Notes under the pieces: model-generated
What the model saw: the letters and a program-made list of their open reading frames with translations, nothing else
Database searches by the model: none
Told to the model about the DNA's origin: nothing
Shown here: positions 22,635 through 35,010 of the stretch, piece after piece
How the letters are laid out: the number at the start of each line of letters is the position of its first letter
Position numbering within the stretch: the first letter of the stretch is position 1
Assembly (NCBI RefSeq): GCF_002954685.1
Contig: NZ_MSCN01000001.1
Location: 3,594,103 to 3,658,102, forward strand
DNA length: 64,000 bases
DNA from: Polaribacter porphyrae
Lineage (GTDB): Bacteria > Bacteroidota > Bacteroidia > Flavobacteriales > Flavobacteriaceae
Direction of reading: 5' to 3'
Translations under genes and position numbers: made by a program

Positions 22635-24668
22635 ATGAGAAAAGTGTTTTTTACTTACTGGATAATGCTTTATTTTATATTGATAAGTTGTTCAAACCTA
22701 TATGCAAAAGAAATACTGCCTAATAATAAAATTGAAAAGTTGTTGAAAAGTGCAGACAGCTTATCAAATTCAAAAAACTACATTAAAGCTATTTATATAT
22801 ACAATGAAGTACTATCTTTTGCTTCAAAAAAATTAAAAAGTTCAGATGCAAGTTATATTTATAAAAAAATAGCTTTAATTTATTACAAACAAAAACAATA
22901 TAGAAATTCTAAAATTCACTTTAAAAAAAGTATTTTAAGATATTCAACATCTAAAAATGCAGCAGACTCTTATTTTAATCTTGGGTTAATTTATAGAAAA
23001 GAAAAAGAGAAAGATAGTCTGTTTTGGGCTTTAAATAATTCATTAAATATTTATAAGAATTTAGATGATAGTTTAGATAAATTCTCAACATATTCAAAAG
23101 CAGGAATTCTATTTAAACAAGCGGGACATTTTAATACAGCAATTACTTATTTATTATTAGCTTATGATGGATTTTCAAAACAAAAAAATCAATCAAAAAA
23201 AGCAAGTGTTTGTTATACAATTGGAGAGACACAAAGATTACTTGGTAATTTAGAAATCGCTAGAAAATATTTGATTGAAAGCCTTAATATTAGAAAACAA
23301 CTCTCTGATACATTAAAGACATCTTACGCTTATAATAATCTTGCGAACTTATATAAGAGTGAAAAGAATTATAAATCGGCAATAGTAAATTATAGAGATG
23401 CAATAAAAACTCAAAATGGCTTAAAAAAGAAAAAAGAGATTGGAAAAATGCTTAATAATTTAGCTACAGTTTATTTTTTAACTAATAAATATGAATTAGC
23501 CTTAAAAACATATAAAGAAGCTCTTAAAGAGAAAAAACTGGAGCAAGATACTTTATCGATAGCCTATTCCTTTAATGAATTGGCATTGTCAGCAATAAGA
23601 AGCAAAAGCTATAAAAAAGCGAAATCCTATTTAGATTCTTCAAAGTTATACCTATCTACCATCTCCAAAAAAGAAGTTTGGCTGCGTTATTATGAGATTC
23701 AATCTGAATATCATAAAAGTAGATATGGTTATAAAGTGGCTTTTGAATTTAAAGAAAAACAATATCAATTGTATAAAGAACTGTTTGATGAAAAACAATC
23801 TAAAACGATACAAGCACTTCAAGAAAAATTTGAAAACCAATTAAAATTGCAAGAAATTTCAGAATTACAAACAAAAAATGAGCAAAAAAAATCTATTATA
23901 ACAATTCAAAACCAAACCTTAAAGAATAAAAACTTATTACTCTTACTGTTTGGTTCACTAATTCTAATTTTTATAGGTATTTACTTTTTTATAGAGCAAA
24001 AGCAGAAAGAAAAATTGCAAAAATTGGAAAATAAAAAATTAGAGGAAATCCTCAAAAGTCAGGAGTTAGTTAAAAATCATATTAGTAAAGATTTACATGA
24101 TATTATTACCACTTCCTATGATGGTATTCGACTTAAAATTTTAGCTTTAGAAAAAGCTAAAAACCCTAAAGAAATTCGAAAAACAATCATTAATGATATT
24201 AAAACCATCAATCATGAAATCCGTTTGATTTCACATCGTTTATCACCACTTGGAAATAAAATAAAAGATGCGTCTCTAAATGATGTTATCATTTCTCAAT
24301 TATCAGAATTCCAACATTACAGGCAAATTTTTGTTGCTGTACAATTGCCATTACCTGAAGTATTAAACCAAATGATTCTGGAGGCGCAAACTAATTTTTA
24401 TGGAATCCTATTGGAAATATTAAATAATATTGAAAAGCATTCTAAGGCAACAGAGGTTCAAATTAAACACCGCATTAAAGATAATAAAACGTTGTTATTT
24501 GAATTTTATGACAATGGTATTGGATTTAAAAATGGACAAGTTAAAGGAATAGGGCTGATGAATATTAAACAACGTACCAAATTACTTGGTGGAGATTTTA
24601 TTATAAAAGAGACAGAAAACGGAACATCTATAAACATCAATTTTCCGATCAAACAAAACTTACCATGA
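22635..24668 (+). CDS. TPR-containing sensor histidine kinase (HisKA_3 type)
   Basis: A 677-residue protein. Residues 1-24 form a signal peptide or anchor. About eight tetratricopeptide-like repeats (30-370) form the periplasmic sensor. A transmembrane helix lies at about 433-453, followed by a coiled coil. The dimerisation/phosphorylation box is ISKDLHDIITTSYDG with phospho-acceptor His488, and the ATPase domain has EILNNIEKHSKA (N-box), FYDNGIGFKNG and GIGLMNIKQR (G-boxes). This NarX/DesK-like architecture is common in Bacteroidota. The stop overlaps the response regulator ATG (ATGA), so the two are translationally coupled. It diverges from the lipid-like operon and may control it. Confidence 0.9.
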   Translation: MRKVFFTYWIMLYFILISCSNLYAKEILPNNKIEKLLKSADSLSNSKNYIKAIYIYNEVLSFASKKLKSSDASYIYKKIALIYYKQKQYRNSKIHFKKSILRYSTSKNAADSYFNLGLIYRKEKEKDSLFWALNNSLNIYKNLDDSLDKFSTYSKAGILFKQAGHFNTAITYLLLAYDGFSKQKNQSKKASVCYTIGETQRLLGNLEIARKYLIESLNIRKQLSDTLKTSYAYNNLANLYKSEKNYKSAIVNYRDAIKTQNGLKKKKEIGKMLNNLATVYFLTNKYELALKTYKEALKEKKLEQDTLSIAYSFNELALSAIRSKSYKKAKSYLDSSKLYLSTISKKEVWLRYYEIQSEYHKSRYGYKVAFEFKEKQYQLYKELFDEKQSKTIQALQEKFENQLKLQEISELQTKNEQKKSIITIQNQTLKNKNLLLLLFGSLILIFIGIYFFIEQKQKEKLQKLENKKLEEILKSQELVKNHISKDLHDIITTSYDGIRLKILALEKAKNPKEIRKTIINDIKTINHEIRLISHRLSPLGNKIKDASLNDVIISQLSEFQHYRQIFVAVQLPLPEVLNQMILEAQTNFYGILLEILNNIEKHSKATEVQIKHRIKDNKTLLFEFYDNGIGFKNGQVKGIGLMNIKQRTKLLGGDFIIKETENGTSININFPIKQNLP

Positions 24669-25336
24669 AAAATAAACTCAAAATTTTATTAGTTGAAGAT
24701 TCTGTTTCTTTTGCACAAGGAATGGAGTTACTTCTTTTACAACATCCTAAAATAGAAAAGGTATTGCATACAATAAATTATGAAGCCACATTGGATGCAT
24801 TAAAAATAAATAGTATAGATATTATAATTTTAGATTTAAATTTTGAAACCAAACAATTTGATGGTTTTATGATTGCAAAAAAAGTAAAACAGCAATATCC
24901 CGCTATTAAAATTATGATTTTAACGCAGCACACTAGAAAACATCATTACAACAGGCTTTTAAATGAATGTAATATAGATGCTTATCTTGATAAACAGTTG
25001 GGAATAGAAGAAACGTATGCCGCCATTGGAACAGTTATGAAGGGACAACATTATATAGACAAAAATATTTCTGAGATGTTAGACATTGAACACTGGATGC
25101 AAGCTTCTATGCGAGAACAAGAAGTTATTGTGCAGTTAATGAAAGGACTTACACAAAAAGAAATTGCAGACAAACTTTTCATATCTCCTAAAACAGTTGA
25201 AGTTCATATTAGAAATTTATTTCATAAGTTTAACGTTAAGAACACAACCGAATTGGTAAGTAAATATATTAGATATAAAAATGCAAATAGAGAAAACATA
25301 GATGAAAGTACATCACCTTTTAAATCTTTGGGATAA
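24665..25336 (+). CDS. NarL/LuxR-type response regulator
   Basis: A 223-residue protein with an N-terminal receiver domain (acidic pair Glu11/Asp12, phospho-acceptor Asp57 in IIILDLNFE, conserved Thr/Lys region further on) and a C-terminal LuxR helix-turn-helix (about 150-210, MKGLTQKEIADKLFISPKTV). It is the cognate partner of the TPR kinase, with start and stop overlapping by 4 bp. Targets are unknown; the divergent hotdog/diiron/hydrolase/DedA operon is the nearest candidate. Confidence 0.93.
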   Translation: MKNKLKILLVEDSVSFAQGMELLLLQHPKIEKVLHTINYEATLDALKINSIDIIILDLNFETKQFDGFMIAKKVKQQYPAIKIMILTQHTRKHHYNRLLNECNIDAYLDKQLGIEETYAAIGTVMKGQHYIDKNISEMLDIEHWMQASMREQEVIVQLMKGLTQKEIADKLFISPKTVEVHIRNLFHKFNVKNTTELVSKYIRYKNANRENIDESTSPFKSLG

Positions 25337-25340
25337 AAAA

Positions 25341-25364
25341 GCAGCGATATAATTATATCGCTGC
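25341..25364 (-). terminator. Terminator, perfect 24-bp palindrome
   Basis: GCAGCGATATAA and its exact reverse complement form a 12-bp stem. On the minus strand it is followed by six T, so it is a strong terminator for the small minus-strand gene at 25378-25548. On the plus strand there is no T-run, so for the response regulator gene it would mainly protect the 3' end. Confidence 0.85.
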
Positions 25365-25377
25365 TGGAAAAAACACA

Positions 25378-25548
25378 TTAGTTGTTTGGTTCTAATTCAT
25401 CTTCTTCACCTGCTCCTTCAGATGGAGGGGTATCAGTTGAAGAATAATGAATTTGCTCGGCATCTGTTACTTTATCATTATTGATTGAGTCAGATGTTTT
25501 CATTCCAATAGCCAAAGCTATTAAAATGAAAGGAAAGAAGTGTATCAT
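25378..25548 (-). CDS. Small acidic exported peptide
   Basis: A 56-codon frame from ATG 25548 to the stop at 25378. The N-terminus is a hydrophobic signal or anchor helix (MIHFFPFILIALAIGMKTS). The C-terminal half is strongly acidic (SEGAGEEDELEPNN). No family is recognised. Support comes from the export-like N-terminus, the strong terminator 13 bp after the stop and the lack of any better explanation for this gap. It is divergent from the NACHT gene. Confidence 0.55.
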   Translation of the reverse strand: MIHFFPFILIALAIGMKTSDSINNDKVTDAEQIHYSSTDTPPSEGAGEEDELEPNN

Positions 25549-25564
25549 ATTTAAACGTTCTTGC

Positions 25565-25650
25565 CTCGATCGAGCTTAGTCTTGCAATCGCCAGAAGACT
25601 AAGGTTTATATAGACGATTTCCTTGTACAGAGGATGTTACCTTTTGTAAC
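25565..25650. other. Cluster of three hairpins upstream of the NACHT gene
   Basis: Within about 90 bp lie a 10-bp palindrome (CTCGATCGAG, 25565-25574), a perfect 9-bp hairpin (CTTAGTCTT 25575-25583 with AAGACTAAG 25595-25603) and a nested hairpin (TGTTAC/GTAACA at 25635-25651 inside CTTGT/ACAAG). The region has more G and C than its surroundings. It could be a structured 5' leader, a small RNA, or operator sites for the flanking divergent genes. No transcript direction can be assigned. Confidence 0.45.
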
Positions 25651-25764
25651 ACAAGTCAAATATCTGGGGAGATTTTAGTTTTTTAAATATTGCGGCTTAA
25701 AAAGACCTAAAGATTCCTTTTTTGTCTTTTTTAGTCCCAAGAACGATAAAAAATAAAAAGTAAA

Positions 25765-28700
25765 ATGAACAAAAACCCAATTATTGTTACATACCAGAAA
25801 GCAAAAGAAGATGGCTTGTTAATTTATTTTAAAGATTTACATAAAGGACAGATTATGAATTGTCTTTTAGACTTTTTAAATAGTCAAGAAATTAATATCG
25901 AACACCAAAAAATTATCATCCTTTATTTTCCAAATGAAAAGAGTATAGAAGAAATAAAAACTAATTGTAAGCCAGACGATTTTAAAGCTGTAGTCAACTT
26001 TTTAAAAGAAGGAACTAGCCCGAACAGACATGGTGCATTTAAATTGACTAAATTATTATTAGAGTATGATATTACTCATGCTAAAAAGTCTACAAAATTT
26101 AATAAAGAAAATTTTAATAATTCGATATCAAATACTAGTATAACAAAACATATAAGTGAATTCTATTTAAATGATTCTAATTTTAACAGCATTAATGTAA
26201 ATGGTGATATTGATAATAAATTAGGTATTTTATCAATGGCCGATTATTACATCCAACTTTCTTACACTTCCTATGAAGACATTTATAGACGAGATAGTTT
26301 ATTAAAACTTGAAAAAGAGTATGCGCATTTTAAGGTTTACAAAAATAAAGTCAATAGTAGAGATTTATCAAAAGATTATATTTCTGAGAGTATTCTTACT
26401 AATAATAAAATAATCGTTAGTGGAAACCCAGGAGTAGGAAAATCTACCTACGCTAAATGGTTGTGCTACAAATGGGCAAAAGATACTATTAGCATTAAAA
26501 ACGAAAAGCTTCTAATTTATATTCAATTAAGAGATGTCAATTTTAATAAAGATGATTTTATTTTAAGTTACATCAATAATCAGTATTTTTCTGTATTAGA
26601 AAGTGAATTGACCTCGTTGCAAAATTTAAATGATTTTCAACTAATGCTAGATGGTTTTGATGAATTATCATTTGAAAACCGAATAAAACTCTCATCACAA
26701 ATAATACACCATAATTATATCGTTTTGTCACGTCCTTATGGATTAATTAATCACGAATTAAACTACGATGTTTCGTTGCAAATAGACGGTTTTAATGACG
26801 TCTGTATTGAACAATATTTAGATGCTGTTCTTAACAACCAACAAAAAAAGAAAAAACTACTTAGATTAATTGATAAGAACAGAGTTTTAAAGGATTATTC
26901 CAGCAACCCTTTAATGTTGTCCTATATTACATTAATATATGTAACTAGTAAGTCGATTGAAAAAGATTTATCTTCGATTAAATCGATATATGATTTACAA
27001 GAAAAAGTTTACAGTTGGATTTTAGATTATTCCTTTAAAAAAGGAAGTATAAAGCCTAAATTATTAAAAAAAACAAGTAAACTTATTGAGAAATTTGCTT
27101 ACCAAATGCAAATAAATAAACAATTTGTTTATTCTGGAAAGTTAGATGACAAACATTCTAGCGCTGTTGAAACTTTATCGGCAATAGGTTTAGGAAGTCA
27201 AAAAAGAAATTTTGAGGATCCATTTTCATGGCTGTTTAGTTTCCATACGATTACATTTCAAGAGTTTCTGTCTGCTCGTTATTTAAAACAGCAAAAATTA
27301 AATGTCGAAGCTATCGTTTATTTAGTTACCGATTCATTTTTCTGGAACTTATGTATTATGTTAGTTGGAATGTTGTCCAATAATGCTTCAGGTTTTCAAA
27401 AGCAAAACAAACATTCAGATTTATTAATAAATGTTTTAAAGTTCTTATATCAATTTTATTCTAAACAGCAGCAGCAATATTACGGATATGCTTACTACAT
27501 GCTTTTGGCAGAATGTAATGAGAAAATCATTGAGAAAATTGTTAAGAAACAAGATTTAGAACTAATATTCGAGTTTTATAAGAAAGCTTATTTTGATAAT
27601 TTTTGGAATTCTATTGTTTATGAATCTATTCGTAAAATTATTTATAAGTCAACATATCTGATTCAAACGGAATATATTGATAAGCTAACTACTGAAATAA
27701 CAAAAATTTCAAAAACTTTTAAAATTCAGCAAAATTTCTTTTATATAGCAGACCTACTAAAAATCGGTATCAATTATAATGAAGTTTCTTTACTTAACTC
27801 ACTTATTCCTGTTTTAATTCATCTAAAAAATAATGTGAGTAAATTAAGTGATGAAGTTTTATTTATTGAAAATAATTTTGATGATGATACTGATGATATT
27901 AGTTTGATTAATAAATACGATACTTTAACAGAAAAAGAAGAATGGTTCAGAGGTAATTTGCATAATTTATATGACGAATTAGAATTTTTCTCTGCTGAAA
28001 AATTAGACGTATACAAAAATGAAATTTCAACTATTTATAAAGAAGAATATACTACTATTCAAAATTTAAGAAAAATAATTTTTAAAATCGCTCCGACATA
28101 TAATTTAATTGAAATAGAGGAGCATTTTACAACTTTAATAGAACTTAAAAATACTCTCACAGTTAATAAAGAAACCCATAAAGTATATTTTAATAAACTA
28201 CTACAGTTTTCAGAAAACTTATATATAGTAATAAATAATAAAGAATCTTTTTCTAAAAGGGAGTTAGAGCGAATATTATATTTTATTGAATTTACTTCAA
28301 ATGACTTATTAGATAGTATTGATTTAAACAATATTAGCAACTACTTTTTTGAGTATTTTATTAATGTTTTAATTGAAGCTATTGTCCAAACAGATAGTCC
28401 TAAATTATACGATTTACTCTTCAATTTGGTAGGAAAACATAATGCTATTATTTTTAAAAGAATACCAAGTCAGTCTATCTTCAATAATTATATCACCCGT
28501 ATTTTTAAAGAAACCTTTAAAACTTTGGATTTAAAATTAATAGGTAAGTTAATAATTGTTCTGAAATCTTCTCCAAATTCAAAACTTTATTTTTTTAATT
28601 ATAGAAAATCGCTTTTTCAAGTATTCAAACAATTAGTAGAAAAGAACAAAACTTTATTAGAAAATGAATATGTAAAATATGAAAATAACAATGAAGTTAT

Positions 28701-29499
28701 CTCTATTTTAGTAGAGATTACAGAACTATTTGAAAAGAATTACGATAAAAAATATTTTCTTGAACAAATAGAAAAGAACAACCTTTCTTTCGTTTATAAA
28801 TTTGAAGATGGAATTGTATTAAAAGCAATAGCAACAAATTTTATTTTTTATGAAGATAAATATTGGGAGTTATTTACAGTTTTTTTAAAGGATAATAATT
28901 GGAACTTAAATACAGTTCTACCATTTGTAGCTCACGAAGAATTGTTTTTATTTAAATCGAATCATATTCAATTAGTGAATATTTTTATTAATTTATTTGA
29001 AAATAAAACTAACCTTTCTGAAAAAGCACTTTCAGATGAAGGAGGTTATGTTTTAGTTTTTATTAGTAATATATTAATGTGTTTAAAACAGTTTGAAAGC
29101 CAGAAATTAAAGCATAAAACATTACAGTTGGTTGAAAAACTATTAGAAAATAAAAATATTTTAAATTTTTGCAATTATAAAGTTATTGACTTAACCCCTG
29201 TTGATTATTTATTAGCCTATGTCCTCTTTGACTTTTACAATCCTAAATATAAAAATTTCTTAATAAAATTAGATATAAACACTAAATTAAGCAAAGAAAC
29301 AGGGGCAAAAATAATGTTAATGGACAGCTTAATTGAGTTTACTGAAAACAAAAATTATGGTATTGAAATTCAAGAAGTAGAAAAGTTTAAGCCAGTTTTA
29401 GGAAATGTTTTTTATCAAGAATTGATGAATTTAATAGACCAAAGACTTATTAATAAAAATGTTTTCGATGCTCAATATTTTGAAGTGCTAATAAATTAA
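25765..29499 (+). CDS. NACHT-domain NTPase, bacterial NLR-like protein
   Basis: A 1244-residue protein. Residues 1 to about 170 are an N-terminal region I cannot assign; it contains FKLTKLLLEYDITHAK. The NACHT module follows: Walker A SGNPGVGKSTYAKWL (G220-T228), Walker B LMLDGFDELS (Asp296-Glu300), sensor YIVLSRPYG and the NACHT-typical FHTITFQEFLSARYL (493-507). The remaining 740 residues are helical with no visible LRR, TPR or WD repeats. Bacterial NACHT proteins are known antiphage defence proteins, with N-terminal effector and C-terminal sensor regions. It stands alone, with no obvious operon partner. Confidence 0.87.
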   Translation: MNKNPIIVTYQKAKEDGLLIYFKDLHKGQIMNCLLDFLNSQEINIEHQKIIILYFPNEKSIEEIKTNCKPDDFKAVVNFLKEGTSPNRHGAFKLTKLLLEYDITHAKKSTKFNKENFNNSISNTSITKHISEFYLNDSNFNSINVNGDIDNKLGILSMADYYIQLSYTSYEDIYRRDSLLKLEKEYAHFKVYKNKVNSRDLSKDYISESILTNNKIIVSGNPGVGKSTYAKWLCYKWAKDTISIKNEKLLIYIQLRDVNFNKDDFILSYINNQYFSVLESELTSLQNLNDFQLMLDGFDELSFENRIKLSSQIIHHNYIVLSRPYGLINHELNYDVSLQIDGFNDVCIEQYLDAVLNNQQKKKKLLRLIDKNRVLKDYSSNPLMLSYITLIYVTSKSIEKDLSSIKSIYDLQEKVYSWILDYSFKKGSIKPKLLKKTSKLIEKFAYQMQINKQFVYSGKLDDKHSSAVETLSAIGLGSQKRNFEDPFSWLFSFHTITFQEFLSARYLKQQKLNVEAIVYLVTDSFFWNLCIMLVGMLSNNASGFQKQNKHSDLLINVLKFLYQFYSKQQQQYYGYAYYMLLAECNEKIIEKIVKKQDLELIFEFYKKAYFDNFWNSIVYESIRKIIYKSTYLIQTEYIDKLTTEITKISKTFKIQQNFFYIADLLKIGINYNEVSLLNSLIPVLIHLKNNVSKLSDEVLFIENNFDDDTDDISLINKYDTLTEKEEWFRGNLHNLYDELEFFSAEKLDVYKNEISTIYKEEYTTIQNLRKIIFKIAPTYNLIEIEEHFTTLIELKNTLTVNKETHKVYFNKLLQFSENLYIVINNKESFSKRELERILYFIEFTSNDLLDSIDLNNISNYFFEYFINVLIEAIVQTDSPKLYDLLFNLVGKHNAIIFKRIPSQSIFNNYITRIFKETFKTLDLKLIGKLIIVLKSSPNSKLYFFNYRKSLFQVFKQLVEKNKTLLENEYVKYENNNEVISILVEITELFEKNYDKKYFLEQIEKNNLSFVYKFEDGIVLKAIATNFIFYEDKYWELFTVFLKDNNWNLNTVLPFVAHEELFLFKSNHIQLVNIFINLFENKTNLSEKALSDEGGYVLVFISNILMCLKQFESQKLKHKTLQLVEKLLENKNILNFCNYKVIDLTPVDYLLAYVLFDFYNPKYKNFLIKLDINTKLSKETGAKIMLMDSLIEFTENKNYGIEIQEVEKFKPVLGNVFYQELMNLIDQRLINKNVFDAQYFEVLIN

Positions 29500-29811
29500 A
29501 AAAATATAATTACCAACCCTTTACAAAGCTCCGTCTTATGTAGTACTATCGAATCATTGCATTTGTTTATCATTGATTTAGTGTGATTTGAGTTCCCTTT
29601 TGCACATCGAGCCACACTGTTTTTGTGAATGTTTTTCGAATTTTTGAAAAACTTTTAAAAATGAAAATAATTCTATTTTCAGCTAAAAATCACTTTTATT
29701 TGTGAAATGAAAAAGTACAATTCTTATTATTCTTCAGTAAAATTTGTTATGTTTTGATGTATGAGATTGAGCCCTCTAATCTATTCCCTAAAGATGATTC
29801 TTTATGTCTTT
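29500..29811. other. Intergenic region between the NACHT gene and the polysaccharide locus
   Basis: This 312-bp AT-rich gap lies between convergent genes. The only structure I see is a 7-bp inverted repeat (GTTTTTC 29631-29637 with GAAAAAC 29646-29652), perhaps a weak terminator. No gene or RNA was recognised. Confidence 0.4.
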
Positions 29812-31392
29812 TTAAGCAAAATAAACATAAACCCAAACAACAATAAAACAAATTACAAATCCTGCACATCTAGTATATTTCCAGGGCGTAATATCTACTT
29901 GTTTTGTATATTCTTGAATATATGGTTCTTTTCTTGGATAGATTTTTCCAATAATCAACATAATGATCACATTTAAAACAAATAGAATAGCACAAATGTC
30001 TAAAAAGTGTAAACTAGCAAATACTGATGGATAATAAACATCAATTATTAAGTAAGCAATATATAATCCACAACCAGAAATAAGACCTATTTTTGCAGCA
30101 ATTGCAGGTACATATTTTGTTAAATAACCCACAATTATAATCGTTAAAATAGGGATACTGTAAATACCATTCACTTTTTGTAAATAATCGAATAAACTAC
30201 CTGCATCAGCAATTAAGGGTGCTACAAACATTGCAGCAATTGCTAAAATAACACCAAAAGTTTTTCCGTATTTTACAACTGTTTTTTCATCTGCATCTTT
30301 GTTGATATGTTGCTTGTAAATATCAATACCAAATAAAGTTACAGAACTGTTTAAAACACTATTAAAAGAACTTAAAATAGCGCCAAATAAAACAGCTGCA
30401 AAGAAACCAACCCAAGCTTCAGGTAATACTTTTTTTACAACCATTGGGTATGCACTATCTGCGGATTCTAAATTTCCTTCAAATAAATGAAACGCAATTA
30501 ATCCTGGTAAAACCACAATGATTGGCCCCAAAATTTTAATAAAAGAAGCCAATAATAATCCTTTTTGACCTTCTTTTAAGTTTTTTGCGCCTAAAGCTCT
30601 TTGTATTATTTGCTGATTGGTTCCCCAATAAAATAATTGTACCAACATCATTCCTGTAAAAATGGTATAAAATGGCACAGGATCATTTTCTCCTCCCATA
30701 GACTTAAATTTATCAGGATTTTCTGTTGTTAAAATTGATAAACCATCTAATATATTTCCATCTCCAATCATCATTAATCCAAAAATTGGAATTAAAACAC
30801 CACCAATTAATAAACCAACTGCATTGATAGAGTCTGATACTGCAACTGCTTTTAATCCGCCAAAAACTGCGTAAATAGAACCTATTATTCCAATTCCCCA
30901 AACACAAACCCAAATAGATTGTTTATGAGTTATACCTAATAATTCTGGCACATCAAACATTCCACTAATTGCCAACGATCCAGAATATAAAATTACAGGC
31001 AGTAAAACCACTACATAACCAGTAAGGAATAAGCCAGATGTTAAGGTTTTTGTAGTAACATCAAATCTTTTTGCTAAAAAACCAGGCACAGTAGTTAAAC
31101 CACCTTTTAAATATCTTGGTAATAAAAACATTGCTGTGACAACCATCGCAATTGCTGCTAAAGTTTCCCAAACCATAACAGATAAACCACTTTCATAAGC
31201 AGCACCATTTAAACCTACAATTTGTTCTGTAGAAAGATTTGTTAATAGCAAAGAACCAGCAATTACACCTGCTGTTAAACTTCGTCCTCCTAAAAAATAA
31301 CCATCAGAAGAAGATTCTTCTGTATTTCTGGTTTTTAAGTAGGCTATAATTGCCACTAATGCTGTAAATCCTATAAATGTTAAAAATTGCAT
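29812..31392 (-). CDS. Sodium/solute symporter of the SSS (SGLT-like) family
   Basis: A 526-residue polytopic protein with about 14 hydrophobic helices. It carries SSS-family features: GGRSLTAGVIAGSLLLTNLS near the N-terminus (the sodium-site helix), GGLKAVAVSDSINA and FGAILSSFNSVLNSSVTLFG. SGLT-type members in Bacteroidota import monosaccharides such as galactose with sodium. The gene follows the GH2 beta-galactosidase gene on the same strand after a gap of about 130 bp, so it most likely imports the galactose released by that enzyme from the periplasm. Confidence 0.9.
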   Translation of the reverse strand: MQFLTFIGFTALVAIIAYLKTRNTEESSSDGYFLGGRSLTAGVIAGSLLLTNLSTEQIVGLNGAAYESGLSVMVWETLAAIAMVVTAMFLLPRYLKGGLTTVPGFLAKRFDVTTKTLTSGLFLTGYVVVLLPVILYSGSLAISGMFDVPELLGITHKQSIWVCVWGIGIIGSIYAVFGGLKAVAVSDSINAVGLLIGGVLIPIFGLMMIGDGNILDGLSILTTENPDKFKSMGGENDPVPFYTIFTGMMLVQLFYWGTNQQIIQRALGAKNLKEGQKGLLLASFIKILGPIIVVLPGLIAFHLFEGNLESADSAYPMVVKKVLPEAWVGFFAAVLFGAILSSFNSVLNSSVTLFGIDIYKQHINKDADEKTVVKYGKTFGVILAIAAMFVAPLIADAGSLFDYLQKVNGIYSIPILTIIIVGYLTKYVPAIAAKIGLISGCGLYIAYLIIDVYYPSVFASLHFLDICAILFVLNVIIMLIIGKIYPRKEPYIQEYTKQVDITPWKYTRCAGFVICFIVVWVYVYFA

Positions 31393-31521
31393 AGTTTGGT
31401 TTTATGATAAATATGGTTAGTTATTGGTAACAATCAATATTTTAAACGTGTTTCAAAAATATATTTTAACTAGTTGTTTTAGAAACACGAATGATTCTTT
31501 TTAAACGATAAATGATTTAAC

Positions 31522-34917
<3,396 letters not shown>

Positions 34918-34983
34918 TAGAACATTTGTACTCTCAAATAAATCATCTGTTGCGTCAGATTTAGTATAAAACAAAAATCTTTG
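34918..34983 (+). promoter_or_regulatory. susC promoter with the 66-nt locus architecture
   Basis: ACATTTGTACTCTC lies at the same position relative to a -7-like AATCTTTG as CCATTTGTTCTCTC does in the promoter of the secreted protein at 41989. The middle element matches at 10 of 14 positions. The total register is 66 nt, exactly as at 41154-41219, 41900-41965 and 44482-44547. The -7 box deviates from TAnnTTTG at one base. Confidence 0.5.
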
Positions 34984-35010
34984 TAGTATAATCTTAATCA
35001 ACCCAAAAAG

